A DNA stretch of 64,000 bases from Simiduia sp. 21SJ11W-1 (GTDB lineage Bacteria; Pseudomonadota; Gammaproteobacteria; Pseudomonadales; Cellvibrionaceae): the NCBI RefSeq assembly GCF_024138675.1, contig NZ_CP090959.1:310001-374000 (forward strand), read 5' to 3'. Below, one piece after another: positions 56,206 through 64,000 of this stretch. Below the pieces are notes generated by a model, which saw nothing but the letters and a program-made list of their open reading frames with translations, made no database searches and was not told the DNA's origin. The position numbers were made by a program, and so were the translations under genes. Position 1 is the first letter of the stretch. Each line of letters opens with the position of its first letter.

Positions 56206-57750
56206 TTATGGCAGGCGCAATTGTTCCGCTAAAAGGGCGGGTGGCTGGGTGGTGTCTGCCACCAGGGTGATGGCTTGCTCTTGTTCGGTGAGCGGCTCGT
56301 AGTGGGCGAGCTGTTGCGCCATTACTGCTTCATCTGCCTCTGAGGCATCAATACCTTCGGCTTTGCGGTTGGCCAGGCGCTCGCGAATAATGTTTTCCGG
56401 TGCCTGGCAGTTAATTATGCGCACCGGTGTGGCCGTATTGCTGGCCAGGGCAAGTGCCGGTGCTCGGTCGCTCGCGCGCAGGAAGGTTGCATCGAGTATG
56501 CAGCTAAAGCCTGCATCCAAAACTTTTTGTGCTTGGGCAACCAGCTGGTTGAGGGTGTTGGTGTTTGCCTCTGCGCTGTAAATATTTTGGCCGGGCGCGC
56601 TTGCTTGTTCGGGGCGCAGGTTAAATAGCCGTTTGCGCTCTACATCCGAGCGAATGGCAATGGCGCCTGTGTGATCGCACAGGGTTTGAGCCAGGGTGCT
56701 TTTGCCGGTGCCAGAAACGCCGTGCATCAAATTGAGGCTGGGGCGTGTGGGTACGGTGTAGCTTAAAGCTTGCGTGAGGTAGTGGCGGAAGGTGTTAAAC
56801 GCCGGGGCGTTAAGCAGGGCGTGATCTTGCGGGCTAAATTGCATGAGCGTGACTTTCGCGCGCACGGTGGCGTAGTAGCAGCGGTACAGATCAAGCAGCG
56901 CAAGGCTTTGGTAATCGCCGGAATATTCCAGGTAGCTGTTTAGCAGGCGGCGGGCTTCGGTGGTGGCGCCGCGGGCAATCATGTCCATGGTGATGAAAGC
57001 GATTTCAGCCACAGTATCCATAATGCGAAAGCCCGGGTTGAATTCTATGCAATCAAAAAAGCGGATCTTGCCATTCACCAGTGCGATATTGCCCAGGTGC
57101 AAATCGCCGTGCAGATCTTTTACAAAGCCATCGCGTAGGCGCTGGTTCATTTTACCTTCAAGCCGTTCACAGGCATTGCAGGTGGCCTCGGCCAGCGCGT
57201 TTAGCTGCGCGCGCTCGGCATCGGGCAGTGGGTAGGCGCCGATTTGCTCGAAGTTTTGATCTATGGCGGCTTTCAAGGTGCCGGGTGTGCCGGGGCCGTC
57301 TTCGGGGAAGAGCGCGGGCAGGCCTGCGTAGGTGTCTGCCAGTTGTTGGCCGATGGCGCGTATCAGCGCGTTGTTTAGCTCACCGCGCTGGTAGATGGCA
57401 TCCAGCAGTTGGTCTTGATCAAACTGGCGCATTTTCACAGCGTAATCCAGTGGGTGGGCGCCAGCCTGGGCCAGGCTTGGGGCGGCCTCGGTGCCGGTAA
57501 CGGCCACCAGCCCTAGGTAGATTTCGGGGGCAAAGCGCTGGTTCAGGCGAATCTCTTCCTCACAAAAGCCTCGGCGTTTGGCCAGGCTGCTGAAATCCAG
57601 AAACCCCAAGTCCAGCGGCTTTTTGATTTTGTAGGCGTATTCGCCTGTGAGAATAACCCAGGAGATGTGGGTTTCTATGAGCTGGAGGTTGGCCACTGGG
57701 TGGTCGAAGGCCTCTGGGCGCATCAGCGCCTGAATAGATTCGGCTTGCAT
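56206..57750 (-). CDS. Bifunctional APH-like kinase / P-loop ATPase fusion
   Basis: A 514-residue protein with two parts. Residues 1-320 resemble aminoglycoside phosphotransferase-type kinases: HGDLHLGN (214-221) is the Brenner motif and FFDCIEFN (231-238) the metal-binding loop. Residues 335-514 form a P-loop kinase domain with GVSGTGKS at 344-351 and the Asp/Arg motif SDVERKRLF. Proteins of this build are common in proteobacteria and their substrate is not known; there is no reason to call it antibiotic resistance. It is the first backbone gene right of the array and points toward it. Confidence 0.85.
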   Translation of the reverse strand: MQAESIQALMRPEAFDHPVANLQLIETHISWVILTGEYAYKIKKPLDLGFLDFSSLAKRRGFCEEEIRLNQRFAPEIYLGLVAVTGTEAAPSLAQAGAHPLDYAVKMRQFDQDQLLDAIYQRGELNNALIRAIGQQLADTYAGLPALFPEDGPGTPGTLKAAIDQNFEQIGAYPLPDAERAQLNALAEATCNACERLEGKMNQRLRDGFVKDLHGDLHLGNIALVNGKIRFFDCIEFNPGFRIMDTVAEIAFITMDMIARGATTEARRLLNSYLEYSGDYQSLALLDLYRCYYATVRAKVTLMQFSPQDHALLNAPAFNTFRHYLTQALSYTVPTRPSLNLMHGVSGTGKSTLAQTLCDHTGAIAIRSDVERKRLFNLRPEQASAPGQNIYSAEANTNTLNQLVAQAQKVLDAGFSCILDATFLRASDRAPALALASNTATPVRIINCQAPENIIRERLANRKAEGIDASEADEAVMAQQLAHYEPLTEQEQAITLVADTTQPPALLAEQLRLP

Positions 57751-58051
57751 GGGCGGGCTCTTGGTTTATTAACGGGGGATGTCTGCGTGGCAGGCGTGCT
57801 TCCGGGGGCGCAATGCTACCGCAATCGGCCCCTGAAGGCACCCGCGTGGGGCCTGTTGATGGCGCGCCCCATGGGCGTTTGCGGCCAGCGGCCTTGGTTG
57901 ACACCTAAAACCTGAGCCTATAACCTTCTTTATTTCCGCTTAAACGATTAAGTTTTTAACCCGGGCGCCAGAAAACGCGCTCGGGCGCATTGCGGCTGTG
58001 GGTACTAAGATCTAAGCAGCGACACATAAAATCCAATAATAAGGTGAAAAG
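57751..58051. other. Divergent intergenic region
   Basis: About 300 bases that must hold the promoters of the APH-like gene (leftward) and nupC (rightward). The only good promoter candidate is on the plus strand (57898-57924, separate entry). No CytR- or DeoR-type operator could be recognised with confidence. Confidence 0.5.
57898..57924 (+). promoter_or_regulatory. Candidate nupC-deo operon promoter
   Basis: TTGACA (57898-57903) and TATAAC (57919-57924) with a 15-base spacer, two bases shorter than ideal. It would give a leader of about 120 bases before nupC. Confidence 0.35.
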
Positions 58052-59266
58052 ATGGGCATTTTAGGGGTGGTAGCGTTATTGGCGATTGCCTATCTGCTGT
58101 CGGATAACCGCCGCGCAATTAACCTGCGCACGGTGATTGGGGCGTTTTTGCTGCAGGCAAGTTTTGCCGCACTGGTGCTGTATGTGCCCTGGGGTAAGGA
58201 AGCGCTCGCCAGTGCGGCGGCGTCTATCCAGCATGTAATTGATTATTCAAACGATGGCATCCGGTTTTTGTTCGGCGGCCTGGCCAGCGATTCCATCGGC
58301 TTTGTATTTGCCATTCAGGTGTTGCCGGTGATTGTGTTTTTGTCGGCGTTGATGTCTGTGCTGTATTACATCGGCGTGATGCAGCGGGTGGTGGAGTATT
58401 TGGGTGGCGCCGTGCAGCGGCTGTTGGGCACATCGCGCACGGAATCGCTGTCGGCGGCGGCCAACATATTTATGGGGCAAACAGAAGCGCCCTTGGTGGT
58501 AAAGCCCTTTATTAACCGCATGACCAACTCAGAGCTGTTTGCGGTCATGGCCGGTGGCCTGGCCTCCATTGCCGGTGCGGTGATGGCCGGTTATGCGGCC
58601 ATGGGCGTTGAGCTTAAATATTTGATTGCGGCAAGTTTTATGGCCGCCCCCGGTGGCTTGCTGATGGCCAAGATCATCAAGCCTGAAACCGAGGCGCCAC
58701 GGGTAGACGATGTGGTAAGTGCCTCCTTTGACGAGCAAGACAAGCCCGCCAATGTGATAGATGCCGCCGCCGGTGGCGCGCTCACGGGTATGAAGCTCGC
58801 CATGAATATTGGCGCCATGCTGGTGGCATTCATCGCGCTCATTGCGTTGCTAAACGGCATGTTGGGTGGCGTTGCGGGCTGGTTTGGCGTAGACGGCCTC
58901 ACCCTGCAGCAAATTCTGGGTTGGCTGTTGGCGCCGCTGGCGTTTTTGATGGGTGTGCCCTGGAGCGATGCAGTGGCCATGGGCAGCCTGGTGGGCCAGA
59001 AGCTTGTGTTAAACGAGTTTGTGGCCTACATCGAATTAATAGGCGTGCGCGAGAGCTTATCGGCGCAAACCCAGGTGATTGCCACCTTCGCGTTGTGCGG
59101 TTTTGCCAACTTGTCGTCTATCGCCATTTTGCTGGGTGGCCTAGGCGGTATGGCGCCCGAGCGCCGTCACGACATCGCCCGCATGGGCTTGAAGGCCGTA
59201 GCGGCGGGCACCTTGTCGAATTTAATGAGCGCCACCTTGGCAGGCCTGTTTATCAGCCTGGCCTGA
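58052..59266 (+). CDS. nupC: Concentrative nucleoside transporter (NupC/CNT family)
   Basis: A 404-residue inner-membrane symporter that imports nucleosides with H+ or Na+. The CNT core motifs are present: FLFGGLASDSIGFVFAIQVLPVIVF, SAAANIFMGQTEAPLVV (nucleoside site), and GGLASIAGAVMAGYAAMG. About nine to ten helices. It is the first gene of nupC-deoB-deoD-upp-deoA-deoC, an import-plus-catabolism unit. Confidence 0.93.
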   Translation: MGILGVVALLAIAYLLSDNRRAINLRTVIGAFLLQASFAALVLYVPWGKEALASAAASIQHVIDYSNDGIRFLFGGLASDSIGFVFAIQVLPVIVFLSALMSVLYYIGVMQRVVEYLGGAVQRLLGTSRTESLSAAANIFMGQTEAPLVVKPFINRMTNSELFAVMAGGLASIAGAVMAGYAAMGVELKYLIAASFMAAPGGLLMAKIIKPETEAPRVDDVVSASFDEQDKPANVIDAAAGGALTGMKLAMNIGAMLVAFIALIALLNGMLGGVAGWFGVDGLTLQQILGWLLAPLAFLMGVPWSDAVAMGSLVGQKLVLNEFVAYIELIGVRESLSAQTQVIATFALCGFANLSSIAILLGGLGGMAPERRHDIARMGLKAVAAGTLSNLMSATLAGLFISLA

Positions 59267-59297
59267 GGCGCACGATGAACGTAAGAGGTAAGGTTTA

Positions 59298-60560
59298 ATG
59301 AAGCGCGCAATTTTTCTGGTGCTGGATTCCTTCGGCGTGGGTTACACCGCCGATGCACACACCTTTGGCGATGAGGGCGCAGACACCCTGGGCCACATTG
59401 CCGAGCACTGCGCCAAGGGCCTTGCCGATGTGGGCCGTAAAGGCCCGCTCGCGCTGCCGAACCTTACGCGCCTGGGGCTGATGCATGCCGCACGTGAAAG
59501 CCGTGGCGAATTCCCCGCCGGAACCGATACCCGCCTGCGCATTGAAGGCGCCTTTGGCCACGCCGCTGAAATGAGCAGCGGCAAAGATACCTCCTCAGGC
59601 CACTGGGAAATGATGGGCGTGCCGGTGATGTTTGATTGGGGCTACTTTACCGATAAACAAAACAGCTTCCCGCAAGCGTTGTTAGATGAATTTATTGCGC
59701 GCGCCAAGCTGCCGGGCGTGTTGGGCAACTGCCACGCATCGGGCACTGAAATTATTGCGCGCCTGGGCGAAGAGCACCGGGCCACGGGCAAGCCCATTGT
59801 GTATACCTCAAGCGATAGCGTGTTCCAGATTGCCGCCCACGAGGAAAGCTTTGGCCTTGAGCGGCTGTTGGAAATTTCCAAAATTGCGTTTGAATTACTG
59901 GATGACTACAACATCTGCCGCGTGATTGCGCGCCCCTTTGTGGGCCGCGATGCCGCAAGCTTTAAACGCACCGGCAACAGGCGCGATTTTTCGGTAACAC
60001 CGCCTGCACCCACCTTGCTGAACCGGTTGGTTGATGATGGCGGCACCGTGCTGGCGGTGGGCAAAATTCACGATATTTTCGCGGGCTCCGGCATCAGTGA
60101 AAAAATCAAAGCCACAGGCCTGCCGGATTTATTTGATACCACCATGGAAACACTGGCCCGCGCCGGCGATCGCAGCCTTGTGTTCACCAATTTTGTGGAT
60201 TTTGATTCCGAGTTTGGCCATCGCCGCAACGTGCCCGGCTATGCGAGCGCCCTTGAATATTTTGATGGGCGGCTACCGGAATTGTTGGCCAAGCTCGGGC
60301 CTGACGATTTACTGATTATCACCGCCGATCACGGTTGCGACCCCACCTGGCCCGGTTCCGACCACACCCGCGAACACGTGCCCGTACTTGCCTATGGCGC
60401 GGGCTTGGCGCCCGGCTCCTTGGGGCGGCGCAGCACCTTTGCTGATATGGGCCAAACACTGGCCGAACACTTCGGCCTGGCACCGCTTTCGCACGGCACC
60501 AGTTTTCTTGGCCACAAGCCAAGCCATTCTATCCAAGACTCTGAGGTAACCCCTGCATGA
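59298..60560 (+). CDS. deoB: Phosphopentomutase
   Basis: A 420-residue manganese enzyme of the alkaline phosphatase fold that interconverts (deoxy)ribose 1- and 5-phosphate. It has LVLDSFGVG with the metal-binding Asp, the [14 protein letters not shown] loop with the phospho-Thr, and the [22 protein letters not shown] metal site. The start has AAGAGGTAAGG upstream. The stop overlaps the deoD start by 4 bases. Confidence 0.95.
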   Translation: MKRAIFLVLDSFGVGYTADAHTFGDEGADTLGHIAEHCAKGLADVGRKGPLALPNLTRLGLMHAARESRGEFPAGTDTRLRIEGAFGHAAEMSSGKDTSSGHWEMMGVPVMFDWGYFTDKQNSFPQALLDEFIARAKLPGVLGNCHASGTEIIARLGEEHRATGKPIVYTSSDSVFQIAAHEESFGLERLLEISKIAFELLDDYNICRVIARPFVGRDAASFKRTGNRRDFSVTPPAPTLLNRLVDDGGTVLAVGKIHDIFAGSGISEKIKATGLPDLFDTTMETLARAGDRSLVFTNFVDFDSEFGHRRNVPGYASALEYFDGRLPELLAKLGPDDLLIITADHGCDPTWPGSDHTREHVPVLAYGAGLAPGSLGRRSTFADMGQTLAEHFGLAPLSHGTSFLGHKPSHSIQDSEVTPA

Positions 60561-61267
60561 CTCCCCACATTAACGCCAAGGCTGGCGACTTTGCCGAAAC
60601 CGTATTAATGCCTGGCGACCCGCTGCGCGCAAAATACATTGCAGAAAACTTTTTGGAAAACGCACGGCAGGTTACGGATGTGCGCAATATGTTGGGCTTT
60701 ACCGGCGAGCACAAAGGCAAACGCATTTCGGTAATGGGCTCGGGCATGGGCATTCCCTCGGCCTCAATTTACGCGCGCGAGCTTATGGCCGAGTACGGCG
60801 TGAAATCCATTATCCGTGTGGGCAGCTGTGGTGCTGTGAGTGACGACATCAAGCTGCGCGACTTGGTAATTGGCATGGGTGCCTGCACAGATTCCAACGT
60901 CAACCGCGTGCGCTTTAAAGGCTACGACTTTGCCGCCATTGCCGATTACAGCCTGCTGGAAAAGGCAGTGAACGCCGCGCGTGCACGCAATTTACCGGTG
61001 CGGGTGGGCAATGTGTTTTCAGCCGACTTGTTCTACACGCCAGATACAGAAATGTTCCAGGTAATGGCCAAGTACGGCGTGTTGGGTGTTGAAATGGAAG
61101 CGGCGGGCCTCTATAGCGTGGCCGCGGAAATGGGGGGCAAGGCGCTCGCCATCTGCACCGTTACCGATCACATTTTGCGCGGTGAGGCCATGGCCGCTGC
61201 CGATCGCCAAACCTCCCTTACCGACATGATTGAGCTGGCGCTGGAATGTGCCTTGCAAGAGGATTAA
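60557..61267 (+). CDS. deoD: Purine nucleoside phosphorylase
   Basis: A 236-residue hexameric phosphorylase that splits purine nucleosides to base and (deoxy)ribose 1-phosphate. The phosphate and nucleoside motifs [26 protein letters not shown], and [10 protein letters not shown] are present, and the catalytic Asp lies in TVTDHI. ATGA overlap with deoB shows translational coupling; upp starts 3 bases after its stop. Confidence 0.96.
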   Translation: MTPHINAKAGDFAETVLMPGDPLRAKYIAENFLENARQVTDVRNMLGFTGEHKGKRISVMGSGMGIPSASIYARELMAEYGVKSIIRVGSCGAVSDDIKLRDLVIGMGACTDSNVNRVRFKGYDFAAIADYSLLEKAVNAARARNLPVRVGNVFSADLFYTPDTEMFQVMAKYGVLGVEMEAAGLYSVAAEMGGKALAICTVTDHILRGEAMAAADRQTSLTDMIELALECALQED

Positions 61268-61270
61268 GCC

Positions 61271-61897
61271 ATGAACGTGCATGAAATTCGCCACCCACTG
61301 GTATGCCACAAGCTTGGAAAAATGCGCGAAGGCGGCATTAGTACACTGCGTTTTCGCCAGCTCGCCGGCGAAGTGGGCGCACTGCTCACCTACGAAGCCA
61401 CGCGCGATCTGGAGCTTGAACCTTATCAGCTTGATGGTTGGAACGGCCCGGTTGAAGTAGAGCGCATTAAAGGCAAAAAATTCACCGTGGTGCCCATTTT
61501 GCGTGCGGGGCTCGGCATGCTCGATGGTGTGCTGGAATTGGTGCCCAATGCCAAAATTTCGGTAGTGGGTATTTATCGCAATGAAGAAACCCTTGAGCCA
61601 GTTACCTATTTTGAAAAGCTCGCGCCCGATATTGGCGATCGCTTGGCATTGATTGTAGATCCCATGCTGGCCACCGGTGGCTCCATGATTGCCACCATCG
61701 AGCTGTTAAAAAAGCACGGCTGCACCAGTATTCGCGCTTTGGTTTTGGTGGCTGCACCCGAGGGTGTGAAGAAAGTAAATGAACTCCACCCGGATGTGGA
61801 AATATTTGCAGCAAGCGTAGACGACGGCCTGAACGAGCAGGGGTACATACTGCCGGGCCTGGGTGATGCCGGCGATAAAATTTTCGGCACCAAGTAA
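61271..61897 (+). CDS. upp: Uracil phosphoribosyltransferase
   Basis: A 208-residue enzyme that joins uracil to PRPP to give UMP. It has the PRPP-binding loop [14 protein letters not shown] and the C-terminal uracil-binding [18 protein letters not shown]. Immediately behind deoD (3 bases). The salvage of uracil beside deoA (which releases pyrimidine bases) makes sense. Confidence 0.97.
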   Translation: MNVHEIRHPLVCHKLGKMREGGISTLRFRQLAGEVGALLTYEATRDLELEPYQLDGWNGPVEVERIKGKKFTVVPILRAGLGMLDGVLELVPNAKISVVGIYRNEETLEPVTYFEKLAPDIGDRLALIVDPMLATGGSMIATIELLKKHGCTSIRALVLVAAPEGVKKVNELHPDVEIFAASVDDGLNEQGYILPGLGDAGDKIFGTK

Positions 61898-61994
61898 ATT
61901 ACTCACCGCGCACAGCGCGGCTTTCCGTGCGACGGTGCCCGTGGGGATGCGGGCTCGTTGTACGATTTTTTATTTTTGAAGTAGGGAATAACAC

Positions 61995-63320
61995 ATGCTT
62001 GTACAAGACATTATTCGTCGCAAGCGCGATGGCCAGCCCATGAGCACGGCCGAAATCGATTTCTTTGTAAAGGGCCTAACCGACGGCAGTATTTCTGAAG
62101 GGCAGGTGTCTGCACTGGCCATGGCGGTTTTCTTTCGCGATTTGAATCTGGATGAAAACGTTGCACTTACCCGCGCCATGCTGAATTCCGGCACCACCTT
62201 GCAGTGGCAGGCGCTCGGCTTGAATGGCCCGGTGCTAGACAAGCACTCAAGCGGTGGCGTGGGCGATAAGGTATCGCTCATGTTGGCGCCTATGCTTGCC
62301 GCGTGCGGCGCCTATGTGCCGATGGTCTCTGGCCGTGGCCTTGGCCACACAGGCGGCACGCTGGATAAATTAGACAGCATTCCGGGTTACAACTCTGTGC
62401 CGGGCAACGAGCGGCTGCAAGAGGTGGTGGCCAAAGTGGGTTGCGCCATTGTGGGCCAAACCGAAACACTGGCACCGGCAGATCGCCGCTTTTACGCCAT
62501 TCGCGATGTCACCGGCACAGTGGAATCGCTGGCGCTGATTACCGCGTCTATTTTGTCTAAAAAATTATCCGCAGGCCTTGATGGCCTGGTAATGGATATT
62601 AAAACCGGCAGCGGCGCCTTTGCCGATACACTGGAAAAAGCGCAAGACCTGGGCGGGCGCATTGTAAAAGTGGGCACGGGCTTGGGCTTGCCCATTGCCG
62701 CGGTAATTACCGATATGTCGCAAGTGCTGGGCACTACCGCGGGCAATGCGCTGGAAGTGCGCGAAACCCTTGATTACCTCACTGGCCGCGCACGCGAGCC
62801 GCGCCTGCATGAAAATGTACTGGCGCTGGGTGAAGATTTATTGGTGCTGGCAAAGCTTGCCCCCGATGCCGCCACTGCCCGCCGCCAGTTGCAGGCAAGC
62901 CTGGATAGCGGGCGCGCCACCGAAATTTTTGCGCACATGGTGCACACCCTGGGTGGGCCTAAAGATTTGGTTGAAAACCCGGATGCCCATTTGGAAAAAG
63001 CCCCCTTGGTGGTGCCGGTGTACGCCGAGCAAACCGGCTACTTGGCCAGCATGGATACCCGCTCTGTGGGCAACGCCGTGGTGGAACTTGGCGGCGGGCG
63101 CAGGCGCGTAGAAGATCGCATTGATCCCGCCGTGGGGCTCACAGAAGTGGCCGCCATTGGTCAGGCGCTGAATGCCGATGCACCTGTGGCATTCGTGCAC
63201 GCGCGCGATCAAGCCAGCGCCGATGCGGCGGCGGCGCGCATTCGTGCAGCTATTACCGTGGCCGATGCCCCAGCAGCTGCACACAGCGTGATTTTAGAGC
63301 GCATAGGGCGCACGCAGTAA
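61995..63320 (+). CDS. deoA: Thymidine phosphorylase
   Basis: A 441-residue enzyme that cuts thymidine or deoxyuridine to base and deoxyribose 1-phosphate. It has the KHSSGGVGDKVSL phosphate motif, SGRGLGHTGGTLDKLDSI, and the KTGSGAF motif. Close to E. coli DeoA in length. It follows upp after about 100 bases with a weak 6-bp hairpin, suggesting partial separation. Confidence 0.97.
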   Translation: MLVQDIIRRKRDGQPMSTAEIDFFVKGLTDGSISEGQVSALAMAVFFRDLNLDENVALTRAMLNSGTTLQWQALGLNGPVLDKHSSGGVGDKVSLMLAPMLAACGAYVPMVSGRGLGHTGGTLDKLDSIPGYNSVPGNERLQEVVAKVGCAIVGQTETLAPADRRFYAIRDVTGTVESLALITASILSKKLSAGLDGLVMDIKTGSGAFADTLEKAQDLGGRIVKVGTGLGLPIAAVITDMSQVLGTTAGNALEVRETLDYLTGRAREPRLHENVLALGEDLLVLAKLAPDAATARRQLQASLDSGRATEIFAHMVHTLGGPKDLVENPDAHLEKAPLVVPVYAEQTGYLASMDTRSVGNAVVELGGGRRRVEDRIDPAVGLTEVAAIGQALNADAPVAFVHARDQASADAAAARIRAAITVADAPAAAHSVILERIGRTQ

Positions 63321-63410
63321 GCGTTGAAGGCGGGCTGCCCGGCGTTTTGCCGGGCAAAAAAAGCCTGTAGAACATAAATACCCGCCCACAGCGGGGACGA
63401 GAGAGACATC

Positions 63411-64000
63411 ATGACAGCAGTGAAAAAATCACCCCGCAGCGGTAAAAAGCGCGCCGCTGCCAACAATGTGGTAACACCCATGTTTGCCTCGCGCGCCATC
63501 GCCGAGCGCAACCCGGGCACTGAATTTCACCCACACTGGCTTGCCGATATCGCCATTAACCAGAGCGCCGTTGAGCGCAGGGTGGCCACCATGAAGGCGC
63601 GCCGTTCAGTGAAAAAAGCCTGGCAGTCTGCGTGGTTGTTAAAAGCCATTTCCTGCATTGATTTAACCACCCTCTCCGGCGACGACACCGAAGGCCGCGT
63701 GCGCCGCCTGTGCGCCAAGGCGCGCAACCCCGTGCGTGCAGACCTTATAGAAGCACTGGGCGCGCAATCGTTAAACATCACCACCGGTGCCGTGTGCGTG
63801 TATCACGTGATGGTGGAAGAAGCGGTAAAAGCTCTGGCTGGCAGCGGCATTCCCGTTGCCGCTGTGTCTACCGGCTTCCCTGCGTGCATGGCGCCGCTGG
63901 AAACGCGGCTGGCGGAAATTCGCGCCTCTGTGGCTGCGGGTGCTGCGGAAATTGATATTGTGATTTCGCGCCGCTACGTATTGAACCAGCAGTGGGGCAA
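63411..64000 (+). CDS. deoC: Deoxyribose-phosphate aldolase, 5' part
   Basis: About 196 codons are seen before the right edge. The enzyme cuts deoxyribose 5-phosphate to acetaldehyde and glyceraldehyde 3-phosphate. It has the AISCIDLTTLSGDDTEGRV motif, ITTGAVCVYH and VAAVSTGFP. The 70-residue N-terminal extension is of the longer, DERA-like type rather than the short bacterial DeoC. The Schiff-base Lys lies beyond the edge. Last gene seen of the deo operon. Confidence 0.9.
   Translation, partial: MTAVKKSPRSGKKRAAANNVVTPMFASRAIAERNPGTEFHPHWLADIAINQSAVERRVATMKARRSVKKAWQSAWLLKAISCIDLTTLSGDDTEGRVRRLCAKARNPVRADLIEALGAQSLNITTGAVCVYHVMVEEAVKALAGSGIPVAAVSTGFPACMAPLETRLAEIRASVAAGAAEIDIVISRRYVLNQQWG

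Noticed and set aside
56206-57750. Aminoglycoside resistance gene at the array's edge
   Set aside because: The APH-like fold is fused to a P-loop kinase domain, a common chromosomal protein of unknown substrate. It points the opposite way and has no attC.
63336-63356. Hairpin TGCCCGGC / GCCGGGCA after deoA as an intrinsic terminator
   Set aside because: On the transcribed strand it is followed by A residues, not T, so it cannot work as a standard terminator in the deo operon direction.

Overview
The window is about 64 kb of a gammaproteobacterial chromosome, GC-rich outside the 45-56 kb region. Gene content and order (pilT-pilU, then yqgF-yqgE-tonB-gshB, then pilGHIJK-chpABC; metX-metW; tkt-epd-pgk-fba) resemble Pseudomonas and the marine Cellvibrionales. 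The family-level placement is an inference from synteny, not from a marker gene.

Layout. 0-2.4 kb: methionine genes metX-metW with a DUF4426 gene and the start of rdgB. 2.5-8 kb: a dynamin-like GTPase, a Na+/Ca2+ exchanger, and yggS-proC-yggT. 8-26 kb: twitching motility. The retraction ATPases PilT and PilU are followed by the complete Pil-Chp chemosensory operon, including a 2101-residue ChpA hybrid kinase, with the ruvX-yqgE-tonB-gshB block between them. 26-31.5 kb: a SAM-cycle operon (sahR-metK-ahcY-metF-rsmE, minus strand) with a palindromic operator candidate in front. 31.7-34.6 kb: a subtilisin-like lipoprotein protease. 34.6-37.3 kb: a BlaI / M56-peptidase-TonB / TonB module with a 40-bp palindromic operator. 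37.5-43.4 kb: tkt-epd-pgk-fba. 43.4-44.5 kb: a lipase-like hydrolase.

45.2-56.1 kb is the most unusual part. It is an AT-richer array of about 18-19 integron gene cassettes, each ending in an attC site (TAACAA ... GCGTTA), all genes pointing the same way, with no integrase gene in the window. This is what is called a CALIN (cluster of attC sites lacking integrase). The cassettes encode mostly unknown small membrane or secreted proteins, plus an RDD protein, a TPR protein, an orphan barstar and a VOC/glyoxalase-fold protein. One coding cassette is present twice (8 differences in 559 bp). A family of ORF-less cassettes is present two or three times. An IS3-family insertion sequence sits in the leader of the TPR cassette. 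A 15-copy 7-bp tandem repeat lies just upstream of the array.

56.2-64 kb: a fused APH-like/P-loop kinase gene, then a nucleoside salvage operon nupC-deoB-deoD-upp-deoA-deoC that runs off the right edge.

The backbone is housekeeping and motility. The cassette array is accessory DNA inserted between the hydrolase gene and the APH-like kinase gene. No tRNA, rRNA or CRISPR was seen. All calls come from reading the sequence; no database search was run.
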